Shown here: positions 1 to 8,944 of the stretch, piece by piece | How positions within the stretch are numbered: position 1 is the first letter of the stretch | Layout of the letters: every line of letters starts with the position of its first letter | Origin: Nonomuraea zeae | Lineage (GTDB): Bacteria; Actinomycetota; Actinomycetes; Streptosporangiales; Streptosporangiaceae | DNA length: 64,000 bases | NCBI RefSeq assembly: GCF_005889725.1 | Contig: NZ_VCKX01000015.1 | Coordinates: 24,882-88,881, forward strand | Direction: 5' to 3' | The notes under the pieces: model-generated | Told to the model about the DNA's origin: nothing | The model's database searches: none | What the model saw: the letters and a program-made list of their open reading frames with translations, nothing else | Translations under genes and position numbers: made by a program

Positions 1-1026
1 TACACCGTGCGCAGGCCGCTCGGGGTGGTCGCGGTGATCGTCCCGTGGAACCTGCCGTTCCTGCTGATGACCTGGAAGCTCGCGCCCGCGCTGGTCGCGG
101 GCAACACGGTGGTGGTCAAGCCGTCGGAGCACACGCCGGGCTCGACCGCCGTGTTCGCCGAGATCTGCGCCGACGCCGGGCTCCCGCCCGGCGTCGTCAA
201 CATCATCCTCGGGTACGGCTCCGCGGGCCAGCTCCTGGTCGAGCACCCCGGGGTGGACGCGGTGACGTTCACCGGCTCCACCGCGACGGGTACGGCGATC
301 ATGAACTCGGTGGCCGACCGGGTCAAGCCGATCTCCTTCGAGCTGGGCGGCAAGAACGCCGGTCTGATCTTCGAGGACTGCGACCTGAACCGGGCGATCG
401 AGGGCAGCGTGAAGTCGGTCTTCACCAACGGCGGCCAGGTGTGCCTGTGCACCGAGCGGCTCTACGTCCAGCGGCCGATCTTCGAGGAGTTCTGTGCCCG
501 GCTCGCGAGCCGGGCACAGGAGCTGGAGCCACAACCGATGATCTCCGCCGAACATCGCGAGAAGGTCCTGTCCTACTATGCCTTGGCCCGCTCGGAGGGA
601 GCCAAGGTGCTCACAGGGGGCAGTGTCCCCACGTTCGGTGATCATCGCGATTCCGGTTATTTCGTGGAGCCGACGGTGGTGACAGGCTTGTCAGAATGGT
701 CCAGGTTCAACAGAGAGGAGATCTTCGGTCCCGTCTGCCACGTCGCGCTCTTCGACAGCGAGGCCGAGGCGATCGACCTGGCCAACGGCAGCGACTACGG
801 TCTGGCCGCCACGCTGTGGACGGGCAACCTCGACCGCGCGCACCGCGTGGCGCAGCGGCTGGAGGCCGGACTCGTCTGGGTCAATACCTGGTATCAGCGC
901 GACCTGCGCACCCCGTTCGGCGGAGTGAAGCTGTCGGGGATCGGCAGGGAGGGCGGCACCCAGTCACTCGACTTCTACTCAGAACCCACCACCATCACCA
1001 TCAAACTGGAGCAGCCCGATGCATGA
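1..1026 (+). CDS. Aldehyde dehydrogenase, probable 2-aminomuconate/2-hydroxymuconate semialdehyde dehydrogenase (5' partial)
   Basis: The reading frame is open from the first base, so the start lies outside the window; about 340 of an expected 480-490 residues are present. The NAD-dependent aldehyde dehydrogenase fold is clear: PWNLPF, VVKPSE, FTGSTATG, the catalytic Glu in FELGGKN and the catalytic Cys in GGQVCLC. Next to a 3-hydroxyanthranilate dioxygenase and an ACMS decarboxylase it most likely oxidises 2-aminomuconate 6-semialdehyde to 2-aminomuconate (NbaE/AmnC role). The family is closely related to 2-hydroxymuconate semialdehyde dehydrogenases, so the substrate is inferred from context. 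It overlaps the next gene by 8 bases. Confidence 0.9.
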   Translation, partial: YTVRRPLGVVAVIVPWNLPFLLMTWKLAPALVAGNTVVVKPSEHTPGSTAVFAEICADAGLPPGVVNIILGYGSAGQLLVEHPGVDAVTFTGSTATGTAIMNSVADRVKPISFELGGKNAGLIFEDCDLNRAIEGSVKSVFTNGGQVCLCTERLYVQRPIFEEFCARLASRAQELEPQPMISAEHREKVLSYYALARSEGAKVLTGGSVPTFGDHRDSGYFVEPTVVTGLSEWSRFNREEIFGPVCHVALFDSEAEAIDLANGSDYGLAATLWTGNLDRAHRVAQRLEAGLVWVNTWYQRDLRTPFGGVKLSGIGREGGTQSLDFYSEPTTITIKLEQPDA

Positions 1027-1816
1027 CGAATGGTCCCAGGCCGTGGACGCACGCACCCACGCGGCCGACCGGCTGGTCGAAGCCGCCACCACGGGGAAGC
1101 CGTGCGCTCCGATCAGGGACCTGGTGGCCACGGCGGCCGACGCCTACGCCGTGCAAGAGATCAACACCAGGCGCGCGCTCGACGAGGGACGGCGGCTGGT
1201 CGGCAGGAAGATCGGCATGACGAACCTGCTCCTGCAGCAGCGCTTCGGCATCGACCAGCCGGACTACGGCATGCTCTTCGCGGACGCGGCGTACTCCGAA
1301 GGTCTTCCCGTGCCCGTGGACAGGTTCCTGCAGCCGCGGGCGGAGGCCGAGGTCGCGCTCGTGTTCGGCCGGGACCTGGAAGGCGGCCCCTTCACGGTGG
1401 CCGACGTGCTCAGGGCGGTGGAGTTCGCGCTGCCCGCGATCGAGATCGCCGACTCGCGGATCGCCGACTGGGACATCACGCTGCCCGACACGATCGCGGA
1501 CAACGCGTCCGGTGGCGCGTTCGTGCTGGGCAGCACGCCCATGGCGCTGACGGGGCTCGACCTGGGGGCCGCGGCGATGACGATGACCAGGGGCGGGCAG
1601 GAGGTGTCGGCGGGCTCCGGCGCGGCGTGCCTGGGCAACCCGCTCAACGCCGCCGTCTGGCTGGCCTCCGCGCTCGGCCGCACCGAGCGCGCGCTGCGGG
1701 CCGGAGACGTGGTGCTGACCGGCGCGCTCGGCCCGGTGGTGCCGGTGGGTCCCGGGGACGAGTTCGAGGCGCGCATCGAGGGACTGGGCACCGTACGGGC
1801 GGTGTTCTCGCGGTGA
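1019..1816 (+). CDS. 2-oxopent-4-enoate hydratase / 4-oxalocrotonate decarboxylase family protein
   Basis: 265 residues, the usual length for the MhpD/XylI/fumarylacetoacetase-fold family. Visible family features are GRKIGMTN, the metal-binding segment around [10 protein letters not shown] and the [12 protein letters not shown] stretch. In a meta-cleavage pathway these enzymes either decarboxylate 4-oxalocrotonate (NbaG/AmnE) or hydrate 2-oxopent-4-enoate (NbaH/AmnF). The two paralogues are hard to separate by eye. Position directly after the semialdehyde dehydrogenase and before the deaminase slightly favours the decarboxylase. It overlaps both neighbours, which implies one transcript and coupled translation. 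Confidence 0.85.
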   Translation: MHDEWSQAVDARTHAADRLVEAATTGKPCAPIRDLVATAADAYAVQEINTRRALDEGRRLVGRKIGMTNLLLQQRFGIDQPDYGMLFADAAYSEGLPVPVDRFLQPRAEAEVALVFGRDLEGGPFTVADVLRAVEFALPAIEIADSRIADWDITLPDTIADNASGGAFVLGSTPMALTGLDLGAAAMTMTRGGQEVSAGSGAACLGNPLNAAVWLASALGRTERALRAGDVVLTGALGPVVPVGPGDEFEARIEGLGTVRAVFSR

Positions 1817-2244
1817 GTGGGAAAGGCCGGGCCATCCGCGTGCCGGGCAAGGCGACTCCCCGCGGGCGTTTCCCGCACGTCAAGCGGGCCGGTGACTTCC
1901 TCTACGTGTCGGGCACGAGCAGCCGGCGCCCCGACGACTCGTTCGTGGGCGTCCAGGTGGACCGGTTCGGGGCGACGGACCTGGACATCCGCGCTCAGAC
2001 CAGGGCGGTCATCGAGAACATCGGCGACATTCTCAAGGCGGCGGGCGGGTCGCTCGCGGATCTCGTGCAGATCACGACGTTCCTGGTAAACATGAACGAC
2101 TTCAAGGGCTACAACGAGGTGTACGCCGAGTTCTTCGACGAGGAAGGGCCCACCAGGACCACGGTCGCGGTGCACCAGCTTCCGCACCCCCACCTCCTCA
2201 TCGAGATGCAAGCCGTCGCCTACCATCCACAGGAGCGATCATGA
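1813..2244 (+). CDS. RidA-family protein, probable 2-aminomuconate deaminase
   Basis: 143 residues. The GTG start at 1813 overlaps the previous stop (GTGA), which fixes the start although the frame stays open far upstream. RidA/YjgF signatures are visible: FLYVSGTSS, a long helix with [20 protein letters not shown] and the C-terminal LIEMQAVAY. In the nitrobenzoate and aminophenol meta pathways the 2-aminomuconate deaminase (NbaF/AmnD) belongs to this family, and the neighbours supply exactly its substrate. Hydrolysis of 2-aminomuconate to 4-oxalocrotonate is therefore the best guess; a generic enamine deaminase is the alternative. Confidence 0.85.
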   Translation: MSGKGRAIRVPGKATPRGRFPHVKRAGDFLYVSGTSSRRPDDSFVGVQVDRFGATDLDIRAQTRAVIENIGDILKAAGGSLADLVQITTFLVNMNDFKGYNEVYAEFFDEEGPTRTTVAVHQLPHPHLLIEMQAVAYHPQERS

Positions 2245-2756
2245 TCCCCCCTATTGACTTCACCAAGTGGATCGACGAGCACGCCCACCTGCTCAAGCCG
2301 CCGGTCGGCAACAAGGTGGTCTTCGAGGGGGCGAACGACTTCATCGTGATGGTGGTCGGCGGGCCCAACTCCAGGACCGACTTCCACGTGGACCCGTACG
2401 AAGAGCTCTTCTACCAGGTGCGCGGCAACATGCACGTCAACGTCGTGACCGAGGACGGCCCCGAGACCGTGCACATCCGCGAGGGCCAGATGTGGCTGCT
2501 GCCGCCGCGCATGCCGCACTCGCCGCAGCGGCCGGAGGCCGGCTCCGTCGGGCTGGTGGTGGAGCGGATCCGCCCGGAGGGCGAGCTGGAGAAGTTCCAG
2601 TGGTACTGCGCCGGATGCGGCGCCGTGGTGCACGAGGTCGAGCTCCAGGTTCGCGACATCGTCAAGGACCTGCCCCCGGTGTTCCAGGCGTTCTACGCCG
2701 ACGAGAAGGCCCGCACGTGCGGGCAGTGCGGTGCGCTACACCCTGGCAAGGGCTAG
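2241..2756 (+). CDS. nbaC: 3-hydroxyanthranilate 3,4-dioxygenase
   Basis: 171 residues, typical of bacterial HAO. A cupin with the Fe(II) ligands visible in [12 protein letters not shown] (His and Glu) and a later His around MPHSPQ. The C-terminal rubredoxin-like second metal site is intact, with the pairs CAGC and CGQC about 40 residues apart. It cleaves 3-hydroxyanthranilate to 2-amino-3-carboxymuconate semialdehyde. The ATG overlaps the upstream stop by four bases (ATGA) and the next gene begins directly after its stop, so it sits mid-operon. Confidence 0.95.
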   Translation: MIPPIDFTKWIDEHAHLLKPPVGNKVVFEGANDFIVMVVGGPNSRTDFHVDPYEELFYQVRGNMHVNVVTEDGPETVHIREGQMWLLPPRMPHSPQRPEAGSVGLVVERIRPEGELEKFQWYCAGCGAVVHEVELQVRDIVKDLPPVFQAFYADEKARTCGQCGALHPGKG

Positions 2757-3725
2757 ATGGTCATCGACGTACACACGCACCACGTGCCCAAGGGCTGGCC
2801 CGAGCTGGGCTGGCCCGGGGCGCCCAGGCTGAGGGTCGACTCGGAGCGCGAGGCGACGATCCTCGTCAACGACCGTGGTTTCCGGAAAATTCGGGATGAC
2901 TGCTGGGATCCGCAGGTCCGGTTGGAAAAGATGGACAAGGACGGCGTGGACCGGCAGGTCGTCTCGCCCACGCCCGTCTTCTTCGGCTACGAGCGGCCGG
3001 CCGCCGAGGGCCTGCGGATCGCGCGGGTGTTCAACGACCTGGCGCTGGAGATCTGCCGGGACCCGCGGCTGATCCCGTTCTGCCAGGTGCCGCTGCAGGA
3101 CCCCGGGCTGGCCTGCGAGGAGCTGGAGCGCTGCCTGGCGGCCGGGCACAGAGGCGTGGAGATCGGCAATCACGTCGGCGACCGCGATCTCGACGACCCG
3201 GGCGTGGTGGAGTTCCTCCAGCACTGCGCGGCGCGGAACGTTCCCGTCTTCGTGCACCCGTGGGACCTGCCCGCGGGCCCGCGCGTCGAGCGGTGGATGG
3301 CCCAGTGGCTCGTCGGGATGCCCGCGGAGACGCACCTGTCCATCCTGGCGATGATCCTCGGCGGCGTGTTCGACCGGATCCCGGACACGTTGCGGATCTG
3401 CTTCGCGCACGGCGGCGGCTCGTTCGCGTTCTGGCTCGGCCGGTTCGAGAACGCCTGGCACCGCAGGCACGACCTGGTCGGCGTCTCTGAGCGGCCGCCG
3501 TCCCACTACCTCGGCAGGTTCAGCGTCGACTCTGCCGTCTTCGACGAGCGCGCGCTCCGGCTGCTCGTCGACACTCTCGGGGAGGACCACGTCATGCTCG
3601 GCTCCGACTTTCCCTACCCGCTGGGCGAGTCACCCTCCGGCGACCTGATCAGGAATGCCGGCTTCCTGTCCGGCACGGCCCGCGCCAAGCTGCTCGGGGC
3701 CAACGCCGAGGCGTTCCTGGCCTGA
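2757..3725 (+). CDS. 2-amino-3-carboxymuconate-6-semialdehyde decarboxylase (amidohydrolase family)
   Basis: 322 residues, starting on the base after the dioxygenase stop. The N-terminal metal motif is HTHH (residues 6-9). Further ligands are seen in FVHPWDLP, in CFAHGGGSFAFWLGR and in MLGSDFPYPLGE, the pattern of ACMSD-type decarboxylases in the metal-dependent hydrolase superfamily. It removes the carboxylate from the ring-opened product of the previous enzyme, giving 2-aminomuconate semialdehyde, the substrate of the dehydrogenase at the start of the window. Together the genes form a complete branch away from quinolinate/NAD synthesis. Confidence 0.93.
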   Translation: MVIDVHTHHVPKGWPELGWPGAPRLRVDSEREATILVNDRGFRKIRDDCWDPQVRLEKMDKDGVDRQVVSPTPVFFGYERPAAEGLRIARVFNDLALEICRDPRLIPFCQVPLQDPGLACEELERCLAAGHRGVEIGNHVGDRDLDDPGVVEFLQHCAARNVPVFVHPWDLPAGPRVERWMAQWLVGMPAETHLSILAMILGGVFDRIPDTLRICFAHGGGSFAFWLGRFENAWHRRHDLVGVSERPPSHYLGRFSVDSAVFDERALRLLVDTLGEDHVMLGSDFPYPLGESPSGDLIRNAGFLSGTARAKLLGANAEAFLA

Positions 3726-3737
3726 AGGGAGCTCTCC

Positions 3738-4874
3738 ATGCGCATCCCCGTGCTGGGGCTGCCCGTGGCCGGGCTGCCCGTGGTCGGACTCGCGGTGCTG
3801 ATGGCGGCGGGCTGCGGCGGGTCGGTGCCCCTGGCCGCCGGTGACGACTCGCCCGTCAAGATCGGCGCGATCATCTCCCAGACCGGCGTGTACGCCATGC
3901 TCGGCGACGACATGGAGATCGCCATGCGCCTCTGGCTGACCGACCACGCCGGCCGTCTGGGCGGCCGGCCGGCCGAGCTGGTCGTGGCCGACGACGCGGG
4001 CAGCCCGGAGCAGGGACAGAAGGAGGCCAGGCGGCTCATCGACGTCGAGGACGTGGACGTGCTCACCGGCCTGATCGCCTCGCCCGTGGCCGAGTCGGTG
4101 GTCCAGATGGCCGGCTCGACGCCCGTGGTGATCGCCAACGCCGGCTCCGACGACCTGGGCGGCCCGAACGTCTTCCGCGTCTCCTACACCAACCGCGCCC
4201 ACGGCCGGGCGGCCGGGCGGTACGCCGCCGAGCACTACGGCAAGCAGGGCGTCGTCCTGATGGGCTCCGACTACTCGGCCGGCGTCGAGACGCTCAGGGG
4301 CTTCGAGGAGGGGTACGGCGCCCGGCCGCTCAAGCAGATCCTGACGCCGTACGGCAAGACGAACGACCTGGAGCCGTACTTCGAGCAGATCCCGCCGCAG
4401 GCCGGGCTCCTGTACGCCTTCTACGCGGGCGGCGAGGCGGCCACGTTCGCCAGGTCCTTCAAGCAGCTCGGTTACGATGCCAAGATCAAGCTGCTGACCT
4501 GCCAGAACCTCACGGACGAAGACGTGCTGCGAGCCATCGGCCAGGACGCGGAGGGGATCGTCAGCGTCGGCATGTACTCCCCCGCACTGGACAATCCCGA
4601 CAACGCCGCCTTCGTCGCCCGGTGGCGGGCCAGGACCGGCCGCAACCCGTCCACGGTGGCGCTCCAGAGCTGGGACGCCATGCGGCTCATCGACAAGGCG
4701 CTGGCCAGGGGCGGCGATCTGACCAGCGCGCTGGGCGGGGTGGGCGAGCTGGACGGCCCGCGCGGCCCGTTCAGGCTCGACGCGACGCACGACCCGGTGC
4801 AGAACTGGTATGCCCGCGAGTACCACAATGGTATAAACCGGGTAATTGCCACAATCCCCCCAAAACAGGAGTGA
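3738..4874 (+). CDS. ABC transporter substrate-binding lipoprotein (branched-chain amino acid/amide type)
   Basis: 378 residues with a hydrophobic signal ending in the lipobox LMAAGC, followed by a type I periplasmic-binding fold (KIGAIISQTGVYA at the start of the mature chain, VLTGLIASPVAESV later). It resembles the FmdD/AmiC/UrtA-like branch of the LivJ family. It lies 12 bases after the decarboxylase and 4 bases before kynureninase, so it is almost certainly co-transcribed. No permease or ATPase is nearby in the window. It may bind kynurenine, anthranilate or another aromatic compound; the ligand is unknown. Confidence 0.85.
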   Translation: MRIPVLGLPVAGLPVVGLAVLMAAGCGGSVPLAAGDDSPVKIGAIISQTGVYAMLGDDMEIAMRLWLTDHAGRLGGRPAELVVADDAGSPEQGQKEARRLIDVEDVDVLTGLIASPVAESVVQMAGSTPVVIANAGSDDLGGPNVFRVSYTNRAHGRAAGRYAAEHYGKQGVVLMGSDYSAGVETLRGFEEGYGARPLKQILTPYGKTNDLEPYFEQIPPQAGLLYAFYAGGEAATFARSFKQLGYDAKIKLLTCQNLTDEDVLRAIGQDAEGIVSVGMYSPALDNPDNAAFVARWRARTGRNPSTVALQSWDAMRLIDKALARGGDLTSALGGVGELDGPRGPFRLDATHDPVQNWYAREYHNGINRVIATIPPKQE

Positions 4875-4878
4875 GTAC

Positions 4879-6075
4879 GTGCTGGATCGTGATCGTTGCC
4901 TCGCCCTTGACGCCGACGATCCGCTGCGCGAGTTCAGAGATGAGTTCGTGCTGCCGGAAGACGTCGTCTACCTGGTCGGGAACTCGCTGGGCGCGCTGCC
5001 GCGCCGTACCGCCGAGCGGGTCCGCCGGGCGGTCGAGGACGAGTGGGGCAGGGAGCTGGTCGGCGGCTGGAACGCCGCGGGCTGGTACACCCAGCCGCTG
5101 ACGCTCGGCGACCGGCTGGCCCCGCTGATCGGCGCGGGTCCCGGGCAGGTCGTGGTGGGCAACAGTACCTCGATCGCGATCTACCAGGCGGTGGCGGCGG
5201 CGCTGCGGCTGCGCCCCGAGCGGCGCGTGATCGTCTCCGACGTCCGCAACTTCCCCACCGACCACTACATGGTCCAGGGGCTGGCCGGGCTGCTCGGCGG
5301 CTACGAGGTGCGCGACGTCGCGGAGGGGCGCTTCGACGACGCGGCCGTGGTGCTGCTGGCGGAGGTGGACTACCGCACCGGCGCCCGCCACGACGTGCCG
5401 TCGGTGACCGAGCGGGTGCAGGCGGCCGGCGCGCTCATGGTCTGGGATCTGTGCCACAGCGTGGGCGCCATGGAGGTGGACGTCTCGGGCGCCGACTTCG
5501 CGGTGGGGTGCACGTACAAGTATCTCAGCGGCGGTCCGGGCGCGCCCGCGTTCCTCTACGTCAACCCGCGCCACCAGGCCGCCGCCGAGAACGTGCTGTC
5601 CGGCTGGCACGGTCACGCCGAGCCGTTCACGTTCGAGGCCGGCTACCGGCCGGCCGAGGGCGTCAGGCGGTTCGCGGTCGGTACGCCGCACGTGCTGTCG
5701 CTCGCGGCCCTGGACGCGGCGCTCGACGTGTGGGAGCGGGTGCCCATGGACCTGGTGCGCGCCAAGAGCATGGCGCTGACCTCGCTCTTCGTCGAGCTCG
5801 TCGGCGACGCGCTGGAGCTGGCCTCACCCCCGGAGGCCGCTGCCCGGGGGAGCCAGGTGAGCTACTACCACCCCGACGGCTACCCGGTGATGCGGGCGCT
5901 GATCGAGCGCGGCGTGCACGGCGACTTCCGCGCGCCGGACATCCTCAGGTTCGGCTTCGCGCCGCTGTACATCGGTTACGCCGACGTCCACGACGCGGCG
6001 GCGACGCTGCTCGAAGTGCTGGAGAAGGAGCTCTGGCGGGACGAGCGGCACGCCAGGCGGCTCGCGGTCACCTGA
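4879..6075 (+). CDS. kynU: Kynureninase
   Basis: 398 residues, normal for the family. The frame is open from an upstream TTG at 4846, but the GTG at 4879 has an AGGAG box 8 bases ahead and avoids overlapping the upstream gene, so it is preferred. PLP-enzyme features include YLVGNSLGALPR near the N-terminus, WDLCHSVGA and the PLP-lysine segment GCTYKYLSGGPG. It hydrolyses (3-hydroxy)kynurenine to (3-hydroxy)anthranilate and alanine, feeding the dioxygenase. Its last 8 bases overlap the convergent YjbR-like gene. Confidence 0.95.
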   Translation: MLDRDRCLALDADDPLREFRDEFVLPEDVVYLVGNSLGALPRRTAERVRRAVEDEWGRELVGGWNAAGWYTQPLTLGDRLAPLIGAGPGQVVVGNSTSIAIYQAVAAALRLRPERRVIVSDVRNFPTDHYMVQGLAGLLGGYEVRDVAEGRFDDAAVVLLAEVDYRTGARHDVPSVTERVQAAGALMVWDLCHSVGAMEVDVSGADFAVGCTYKYLSGGPGAPAFLYVNPRHQAAAENVLSGWHGHAEPFTFEAGYRPAEGVRRFAVGTPHVLSLAALDAALDVWERVPMDLVRAKSMALTSLFVELVGDALELASPPEAAARGSQVSYYHPDGYPVMRALIERGVHGDFRAPDILRFGFAPLYIGYADVHDAAATLLEVLEKELWRDERHARRLAVT

Positions 6076-6442
6076 GCTCGTCCAGCGCCTTGATCGCCCG
6101 CTTGGGCGCGATGGCCCGGTAGCTCTCCTCCACCCAGTCGATCAGCACCTCGGTCTCCGGCAGCTCGGCCAGGAACGGGACGGTCACCCAGCCCGCCTTG
6201 CCGAGCCCGTAGCCGCTGGGCGCCGCGCCCTCGACGGTCAGCGCGTGGCCGTGCGCCTCGGACAGCAGCTTCACGCCGAACGTGGGATCCCACTTCTCGG
6301 TCTGCTCGTCGAGACCGAGGAAGAGGAACACCTTCTTGTTCACCTTGATGACGGTCTCGCCCCACGGGTGGTCCTCGTGGGTCTCGGGGAGCCCGAGGGC
6401 GAAGGCGCGCAGCTCCTCGCGCACGTCGTGCCAGCCGGTCAT
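6068..6442 (-). CDS. MmcQ/YjbR family protein
   Basis: 124 residues with the typical pattern of the YjbR/CyaY-like DNA-binding-fold family: an early LGLPETHEDHPWG, then VFLFLG, a GKAGWVTV stretch and a final helix ending KRAIKALDELR. The biochemical role of this family is unsettled. Its ATG overlaps the stop of the upstream DUF2293 gene (ATGA at 6439-6442), so the two are translationally coupled. The 3' end overlaps kynU tail to tail. Confidence 0.85.
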   Translation of the reverse strand: MTGWHDVREELRAFALGLPETHEDHPWGETVIKVNKKVFLFLGLDEQTEKWDPTFGVKLLSEAHGHALTVEGAAPSGYGLGKAGWVTVPFLAELPETEVLIDWVEESYRAIAPKRAIKALDELR

Positions 6443-7476
6443 CTGCGGAACTCCTCCAGCTTGCCGTCTATCCGGTCCCTGATCAGGTCGCGGGCCTCCA
6501 TCCGCGGCACACCGGACATCAGCAGGCTGTCATAGTCGGTGTCGAGGTGCCTGATCGAGGCGATCACGGCCAGCGTGATGGCGTTCTCGTCGAGCGCCCT
6601 GGCCGCCGCCGACCGGCCGACCCGGCCGCTGCCGCGCTGGCCCGCGTGCTCGGCGATCTCCTTCGCCCGGCTCTGCGGGCAGCCGGGGAACAGCCTGGCG
6701 ATCTCGGCCGCCATCCTGGACTGGAACTCCACGTCCTCCTCCGCCCTGCGGACCCGGTCGCGCTCGCGGCGGCGCAGGCGGACCTCCTCGTCGGCCAGGC
6801 ACCGATCCTCGGCCGCCACCAGCGCGGCGTCCTCCACCAGCAGGCCGCAGCGCTGGTAGACCTTGCGCCGCCGGTTGTAGCGCACGACCACGGCCGACAG
6901 GCCGCTCTCCTGCTTGGCCCGGCGGCTCAGCGCCGCGTTGCCCGACGGCAGGAACACCAGGTGGTCCATGTCCGCGCAGGTGAGGCAGTGGGGTCGTTCG
7001 TCCTCCATGATCAGGTAGGGGCCCGTGTCGCCGCAGCCCGCGCACGTCCACGCGTCGAGCGGGGCGACCACCACCAGGTCGGGCGCCTTGCTCTGCCGCT
7101 CGGTGAGCCGGCGCACCCTGGCCTCGCTGAGGTCGGGCGAGATCCAGTGGACGCGGAACGCCTCCTGCCCGTGGCCCGCGGTGAAGCGCAGCTCGCGGCG
7201 GTCGCGGGTGCCGGCCACGTAGGGGGTCTCCACCGGCTTGAGCCCCTTGGCCCGCGCCCAGTCCCGCAGCAGGCCGGCCGTGGTGAGCAGGCGCTCCTCG
7301 TCGACGGCCGCCAGCTCGGCCAGCGTGGCGGCCCGGCCCTGCCGCCAGGTGTCCACGTGCCTGGAATGCAGCCAGCGCAGCCCCGTCACCACGTCGATGA
7401 ACGTCACGTATTTCCGGGTGGTCAGCGCGATCTCGGCCGCATCGGCGACCCTCCGCGCCAGGTTCGGCTTGCTCAC
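6439..7476 (-). CDS. DUF2293-like protein with zinc ribbon
   Basis: 345 residues from a GTG start. The middle holds a zinc-ribbon-like segment (CAGC, then CLTC about 22 residues later). It is followed by a basic, charged helix (RLRRRERDRVRRAEED). The C-terminal helical segment (IARLFPGCPQSRAKEIAEHAG) resembles DUF2293, found in many actinomycetes. No function is known; a nucleic-acid-binding role fits the zinc ribbon and basic helix but is a guess. It leads a two-gene operon with the YjbR-like gene. Confidence 0.75.
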   Translation of the reverse strand: MSKPNLARRVADAAEIALTTRKYVTFIDVVTGLRWLHSRHVDTWRQGRAATLAELAAVDEERLLTTAGLLRDWARAKGLKPVETPYVAGTRDRRELRFTAGHGQEAFRVHWISPDLSEARVRRLTERQSKAPDLVVVAPLDAWTCAGCGDTGPYLIMEDERPHCLTCADMDHLVFLPSGNAALSRRAKQESGLSAVVVRYNRRRKVYQRCGLLVEDAALVAAEDRCLADEEVRLRRRERDRVRRAEEDVEFQSRMAAEIARLFPGCPQSRAKEIAEHAGQRGSGRVGRSAAARALDENAITLAVIASIRHLDTDYDSLLMSGVPRMEARDLIRDRIDGKLEEFRR

Positions 7477-7598
7477 GGAATCCAGTCTCTCGTGGCTTCG
7501 TGGCTCTCGGGGCTTTGTCGTGAGATGGCGAGTCCCGACGCATTCCTTTGAACCATTGCGGCAAGTACTCCTTCGGATCTGGCACCCAAGGGGGAATC

Positions 7599-8402
7599 GT
7601 GCGTCTGTTCTGGCCTGCCGTCCTCATGCTGGCCACCTCGTGTGGTCTGGCCGAGGACGGCACGCAGCCCGTCGTCTCGGGCACGTTCGGCAGCAAGCCT
7701 GTCGTCGCCATACCCAAGGGAGCGCCAGGGCGCACGCCGCGGATCACGGTCCTGTCCGTGGGCGCCGGGCGGCGTACGGTGCCGGGCGACGTGGTGCTCG
7801 CCGACGTCGACATCCGGCGCTGGTCCGGCAACCAGCCGTACATGAACACCTACGACGCCAACCAGCCCACCACGGTCGTCTTCGACGGCAGGCAGGTGTC
7901 GGAGACCTGGCGGCAGTCGCTCATCGGCCATCCGGCGGGCAGCCGCGTCATGCTGGTCAGCCCGGCCGCCGAGGCACTCGGCCCGAACGTGCCGCTGACC
8001 GGCGTCTCGCCGGCCGACACGCTGGTGCTCGTCTTCGACATCCTGGGGGGCTACCCGCCCGACGCCCGGCTCGTCGGCCGGCCCCTGCCGGTGATCCCGG
8101 CCGACCTCACGCCGGACGCGCTGCCCCGCACGATCATCGACGGCTCGGGCCGCGAGGTGGTCGCGGGGGCGAAAGTGGTCATCCAGTACGTGGCCGCGTC
8201 CTGGCCGTCCAGGACCGTCGTGGACTCGTCCTACCGGAAGGGCGGGCCGAGCGCCTTCACGCTGAAGCCGGGGGCCGTGCCGTCGGCCTGGCTGGACGCC
8301 CTCGTCGGGCGGCACGTGGGCAGCCGCGTGGCCGTGCCCTCACCCGGTGCCAGGCCGATCCTCTACCTCATCGACGTGCTCGACACCATCACACCGGCGT
8401 AG
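7599..8402 (+). CDS. FKBP-type peptidyl-prolyl isomerase lipoprotein
   Basis: 267 residues from the GTG at 7599. An upstream in-frame codon at 7548 would spoil the signal peptide, which runs VRLFWPAVLMLATSC with an LATSC lipobox. Two FKBP-like domains follow. The first carries PGDVVLADVDIRRW and LIGHPAGSRVMLVSP; the second begins around AGAKVVIQYVAASW and ends with YLIDVLDTI. Such lipoproteins act outside the membrane on folding of exported proteins. It is monocistronic, convergent with the next gene. Confidence 0.85.
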   Translation: MRLFWPAVLMLATSCGLAEDGTQPVVSGTFGSKPVVAIPKGAPGRTPRITVLSVGAGRRTVPGDVVLADVDIRRWSGNQPYMNTYDANQPTTVVFDGRQVSETWRQSLIGHPAGSRVMLVSPAAEALGPNVPLTGVSPADTLVLVFDILGGYPPDARLVGRPLPVIPADLTPDALPRTIIDGSGREVVAGAKVVIQYVAASWPSRTVVDSSYRKGGPSAFTLKPGAVPSAWLDALVGRHVGSRVAVPSPGARPILYLIDVLDTITPA

Positions 8403-8425
8403 GCGCGAAGCTGACCGGCCCGCGG

Positions 8426-8940
<515 letters not shown>

Positions 8941-8944
<4 letters not shown>

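Noticed and set aside
4846..4878. Earlier TTG start for kynureninase
   Set aside because: It would overlap the lipoprotein gene and lacks a ribosome binding site; GTG 4879 has AGGAG at good spacing.
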